Source of the DNA: SIG299 sp045531895
GTDB lineage: Bacteria; Bacillota; Clostridia; Lachnospirales; Lachnospiraceae
DNA: 8,153 nt
Direction of reading: 5' to 3'
Assembly (NCBI GenBank): GCA_045531895.1
Contig: JAZSEW010000105.1
Location: 1-8,153 of the forward strand
Shown here: in pieces, positions 5,282 through 8,153 of the stretch
Layout of the letters: each line of letters starts with the position of its first letter
How positions within the stretch are numbered: the stretch's first letter is position 1
Translations under genes and position numbers: made by a program
The notes under the pieces: generated by a model
Seen by the model: the letters and a program-made list of their open reading frames with translations, nothing else
Database searches by the model: none
What the model was told of the DNA's origin: nothing

Positions 5282-7234
5282 ATGGATAATACGGAATTAC
5301 GTTATTTAGAACAGTTGTCAGAGCTGTATCCTACGATAGGAAAGGCTTCTACGGAAATTATCAATCTGCAGTCCATATTGAATCTGCCAAAGGGAACAGA
5401 ACATTTTTTATCAGACATTCACGGGGAATATGAGGCATTTTCCCACGTGCTTCACAACGGTTCCGGTGCAGTCAGAAAGAAAATTGATGATGTGTTCGGT
5501 CATACGCTCAGTACCATGGATAAGTCCGCTCTGGCAACACTGATTTACTACCCAAAGCAGAAGATGGAGAGAGTGAAGCAGTCGGAGCCGGATATTGTAA
5601 ACTGGTATAAAATTACGCTGTATCGCCTCATTGAAGTATGTAAGGTGGTTTCCTCTAAATATACCCGTTCCAAGGTGCGTAAAGCGTTGCCGGAGGATTA
5701 CGGCTACATTATTGAGGAACTGATTACGGAAAAATCTGAGGTTTTAAATAAAGAAGCCTATTATGAGTCTATTGTCAATACCATTGTGGAAATCGGCAAT
5801 TCCGAGGAGTTTATTATTGCTTTGGCAAAGGTAATTCAACAGTTGGTTATTGATCGTCTCCACATTCTTGGTGATATTTTTGACCGTGGTCCGGCACCGC
5901 ATCTGATTATGGACCGTATGTGCCGGTATCATTCCGTGGATTTTCAGTGGGGAAATCACGATATTCTCTGGATGGGAGCGGCAGCAGGTCATCCGGCATG
6001 TATTGCAAATGTTATCCGTAACAGCGTTCAATACGGCAATGTGGGTATTTTGGAGGATGGCTACGGCATCAATATGCTGCCACTGGCAACCTTTGCCCTG
6101 GATACTTATGCGGATGATGAATGCAAATGCTTTGAATTAAAGGAAAAAAATCAGATTACCGATAGAGAAACCAATCTGGTGATGAAGATGCACAAGGCGA
6201 TTGTTATTATAAAATTCAAGCTGGAAGGTCAGCTTGCACAGGAGCGTGAGGACTTCGGCCTGAAGGACCGTTGCCTGCTGCACCGGATTGATTATGAAAA
6301 GGGTACGGTGATTATAGAAGGTAAGGAATATGAATTATTGGATAAGTCCTTCCCGACCATCAATCCTGAGCATCCGTATGAGCTTACGGAGGAAGAAGCA
6401 GATGTAATGAGACGTCTCAGAAATTCTTTCCTGCATTGTGAGAAGCTGCAACGTCATGTGCAGTTGTTGTTGAACCGGGGAAGCCTGTATAAAATTTATA
6501 ATAACAACCTGCTGTATCATGGCTGTGTGCCGATGAATGAGGATGGTTCTTTTACCGAGGTTACTCTGTTTGGTGAAAATCACAAGGGCAAGAAACTGTA
6601 TGACATGTTGGAAAGCTATGTGCGCAAAGCTTTTTTTGCAGAAGATAAAGAAGAAAAGGCCAAGGGTGCAGATATTATGTGGTACCTTTGGAATGCACCG
6701 AATTCTCCGTTGTACGGACGCAGTAAAATGTCCACCTTTGAGAGGTATTTTATTGCGGATAAGGAGCTTCATAGGGAAATTAAGAACCCGTATTACCGTT
6801 TGATTGAACGCACGGAAACCGCGGTGGCTATTTTGCAGGAATTCGGACTGTCTATAGATACGGCCCATATTATTAATGGTCATGTACCGGTACACCGTAT
6901 GGCGGGAGAAAGCCCGGTAAAATGCGGTGGTAAGGTAATTGTAATTGATGGTGGTTTTTCAAAGACCTACCGCAGTGAGACCGGAATTGCCGGGTACACA
7001 CTGGTGTATAATTCCTATGGTCTGACTCTGACTGCCCATGAGCCGTTTGTGTCTAAGGAGCTTGCCATCAGTAAGGAAATTGACATTGTGTCCAGACAGG
7101 AGGCGGTGGAACGTATGTATCACCGTATGTTGGTTGGAGATACCGACCAGGGAAAAATGATTAAGGAAAGAATTGCTGATTTAAAGAAGCTCATTGCGGC
7201 GTATCGTTGTGGTGAGATTGTGGAAAAGAGATAA
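5282..7234 (+). CDS. fbp: Fructose-1,6-bisphosphatase, class III
   Basis: This 650-residue enzyme hydrolyses fructose 1,6-bisphosphate to fructose 6-phosphate, the committing step of gluconeogenesis. It is the Firmicutes class III type, unrelated to the class I and II enzymes; B. subtilis Fbp is about 670 residues and matches throughout as I remember it. The calcineurin-like metal-site motifs are all visible: SDIHGEY (Asp45, His47), GDIFDRG (Asp198, Asp201), WGNHD (Asn225, His226), LYHGC (His413), INGHVPV (His534) and IDGGFSKTY (Asp556). The long segment between WGNHD and the later motifs is normal for the class. The start lies after GGGGTG (5272-5277), four bases from the ATG; the protein begins about 25 residues later than the B. 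subtilis one. It is separated from metA by 48 nt without an evident terminator or promoter, so co-transcription with metA is likely. A strong terminator follows six bases after its stop. Confidence 0.96.
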   Translation: MDNTELRYLEQLSELYPTIGKASTEIINLQSILNLPKGTEHFLSDIHGEYEAFSHVLHNGSGAVRKKIDDVFGHTLSTMDKSALATLIYYPKQKMERVKQSEPDIVNWYKITLYRLIEVCKVVSSKYTRSKVRKALPEDYGYIIEELITEKSEVLNKEAYYESIVNTIVEIGNSEEFIIALAKVIQQLVIDRLHILGDIFDRGPAPHLIMDRMCRYHSVDFQWGNHDILWMGAAAGHPACIANVIRNSVQYGNVGILEDGYGINMLPLATFALDTYADDECKCFELKEKNQITDRETNLVMKMHKAIVIIKFKLEGQLAQEREDFGLKDRCLLHRIDYEKGTVIIEGKEYELLDKSFPTINPEHPYELTEEEADVMRRLRNSFLHCEKLQRHVQLLLNRGSLYKIYNNNLLYHGCVPMNEDGSFTEVTLFGENHKGKKLYDMLESYVRKAFFAEDKEEKAKGADIMWYLWNAPNSPLYGRSKMSTFERYFIADKELHREIKNPYYRLIERTETAVAILQEFGLSIDTAHIINGHVPVHRMAGESPVKCGGKVIVIDGGFSKTYRSETGIAGYTLVYNSYGLTLTAHEPFVSKELAISKEIDIVSRQEAVERMYHRMLVGDTDQGKMIKERIADLKKLIAAYRCGEIVEKR

Positions 7235-7240
7235 ATAAAG

Positions 7241-7283
7241 AAGCCCTTCGGAATGATAAGAAGTCTGTTCCGGAGGGCTTTTT
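7241..7283 (+). terminator. Intrinsic terminator after fbp, probably bidirectional
   Basis: Bases 7241-7253 pair with 7268-7280 over 13 positions with one G-T wobble; the loop is 14 bases. The right arm ends in TT and runs into TTT, giving TTTTT at 7279-7283. On the minus strand the same stem is followed by CTTCTTTATTTATC, a moderately T-rich run. It lies between fbp and the convergent flippase gene that stops at 7298, so it probably ends both transcripts. Termination on the plus strand is the stronger call. Confidence 0.87.
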
Positions 7284-7297
7284 GTATATATGGAGTA

Positions 7298-8153
7298 CTA
7301 TTTTGTTTTGGAATTGTGACCTAATGCAATCCCTTCCGCAACAGTTGTAAATCCCTGGCTTACCAGCAAGGTAAAAAAGTATGCCGGCATACCGTATTTC
7401 GGCACCAGAAGCAGTAAACAGCCAATTTTTATGCAGAGAGATACGACAGAAATGATAAAGGTCTGGTAGACCTTTCCAAGACCGTTTAAGATGCTACTAA
7501 GTGTGGAGGATATGTACATAAACGGACACAACCAGGCAAGAATTCGAATATACTGTCCCGCCTGTGGCTCATGAAATACGGCGTTTCCAAGGAAATCTCC
7601 TGCAACTAAAAAGAAGGCAGTGCAGGCAAAGCCAAGGCCGGCGCTGAAGGCAAGGGAAAGCCGGATAACCTTGTTCAGATAATCGGTGTTTTCCTCCTTG
7701 TTTGCCCGGGAAACTACCGGCAGGAGTAATACGGAGAGAGAGCCGGTAAGGGCAGTTGGGAAGAAAATAAACGGAAATGCCATGCCGTTTAAAATACCGT
7801 ACTGACTCAGTGCCATTGCCTTTGTCATACCGGACTGCTTAAGCGTGAAAGGAACCAGTGTGGCTTCAAAACTGTGAAGCAGATTGATAATCAGCCGATG
7901 GAAGGTCAGAGGCAGAGCCAGCAGGGAAATATCCTTAAGCCCGCTTTTGTGCAGTGACCTGGCAGACAGTTTCTGTTTGTAGCCTTTGCACTCTGTGGAA
8001 ACCAGGGAGAGGATGCTGGTAAGGGCGGAGACGGCTTCGCCAATGACCAGAACCAACACGGCCAGTTCACAGGAAAAATGGATGCCTTGGAAGGTAAATA
8101 CAATAAAATAGGCACAGCCGATGCGGATTATCTGTTCCGTCAGCTGGGCAACA
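7298..8153 (-). CDS. Flippase/exporter of the SpoVB-MurJ-polysaccharide type, C-terminal part
   Basis: The reading frame is open from the right window edge to the TAG at 7298-7300. About 284 residues are visible and the start lies outside. An internal GTG at 8059 would cut through the fold; the frame upstream of it (VAQLTEQIIRIGCAYFIV) matches the SpoVB block AMSQVLEQVVRI as I remember it from B. subtilis, so the gene continues. The protein is very hydrophobic, with about eight likely membrane spans broken by a basic loop (STECKGYKQKLSARSLHKSGLKD). Relatives flip lipid-linked sugars across the membrane for peptidoglycan, spore cortex or polysaccharide; the substrate here is unknown. By comparison with SpoVB about 150 residues are missing at the N-terminus. 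The protein also stops early, after the span before the last two of the 14-span members, ending in the polar tail GHNSKTK. It is convergent with fbp across a shared terminator. Whether it is truly sporulation-linked cannot be told here. Confidence 0.85.
   Translation of the reverse strand, partial: VAQLTEQIIRIGCAYFIVFTFQGIHFSCELAVLVLVIGEAVSALTSILSLVSTECKGYKQKLSARSLHKSGLKDISLLALPLTFHRLIINLLHSFEATLVPFTLKQSGMTKAMALSQYGILNGMAFPFIFFPTALTGSLSVLLLPVVSRANKEENTDYLNKVIRLSLAFSAGLGFACTAFFLVAGDFLGNAVFHEPQAGQYIRILAWLCPFMYISSTLSSILNGLGKVYQTFIISVVSLCIKIGCLLLLVPKYGMPAYFFTLLVSQGFTTVAEGIALGHNSKTK

Noticed and set aside
6335..6895. Minus-strand open frame of 186 codons inside fbp
   Set aside because: It is antisense to conserved class III FBPase motifs and shows no family resemblance.
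7906..8115. Minus-strand 69-codon frame overlapping the flippase
   Set aside because: It overlaps, in another frame, the continuous SpoVB-like reading frame that extends to the window edge, so it is a shadow.

Overview
The window looks like ordinary chromosome from a low-to-mid GC Gram-positive anaerobe of class Clostridia, most likely Lachnospiraceae. The grounds are: strong AGGAGG-type ribosome binding sites; sigma-A-like promoters; a class III (Firmicutes-type) fructose-1,6-bisphosphatase; a SpoVB/MurJ-type flippase; a MetA of the Glu111 acetyltransferase type; and a divergent NAD-dependent DNA ligase whose diagnostic blocks match what I remember of Lachnospiraceae LigA. No database was searched, so the family assignment is inference.

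Layout. The left edge (1-1325) is read on the minus strand. A tRNA-Arg(CCG) gene at 1253-1325 has its own promoter (1336-1364) and a hairpin terminator (1214-1249). It is followed by a membrane-anchored or secreted protein of unknown function (82-1179), with a Pro/Thr/Ser-rich stalk and two related beta-rich segments. A strong hairpin at 7-44 closes this unit. A compact intergenic region (about 1326-1474) holds back-to-back promoters: one for the tRNA on minus, one for the next operon on plus.

The centre (1475-7234) is four co-directional plus-strand genes: rluF (23S rRNA pseudouridine synthase), ligA (NAD-dependent DNA ligase, overlapping the rluF end by 47 nt), metA (homoserine O-acetyltransferase by its Glu111) and fbp (class III fructose-1,6-bisphosphatase). 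A good sigma-A-like promoter lies across the last codons of ligA, so metA-fbp may also be transcribed separately. A 13-bp hairpin with a T-run (7241-7283) ends the operon and probably serves the convergent gene as well.

The right edge (7298-8153, minus) holds the C-terminal part of a multi-span flippase of the SpoVB/MurJ/polysaccharide-exporter family; its N-terminus lies beyond the window.

The genes do not form one pathway. They are housekeeping functions: ribosome modification, DNA joining, methionine entry step, gluconeogenesis, decoding of CGG and envelope lipid-linked transport. I see no mobile element, CRISPR array, phage gene, toxin-antitoxin pair or defence system, and no convincing new system. 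The items most worth a second look are the altered active-site positions in LigA, the metA promoter hidden in ligA, and the unknown stalked surface protein.
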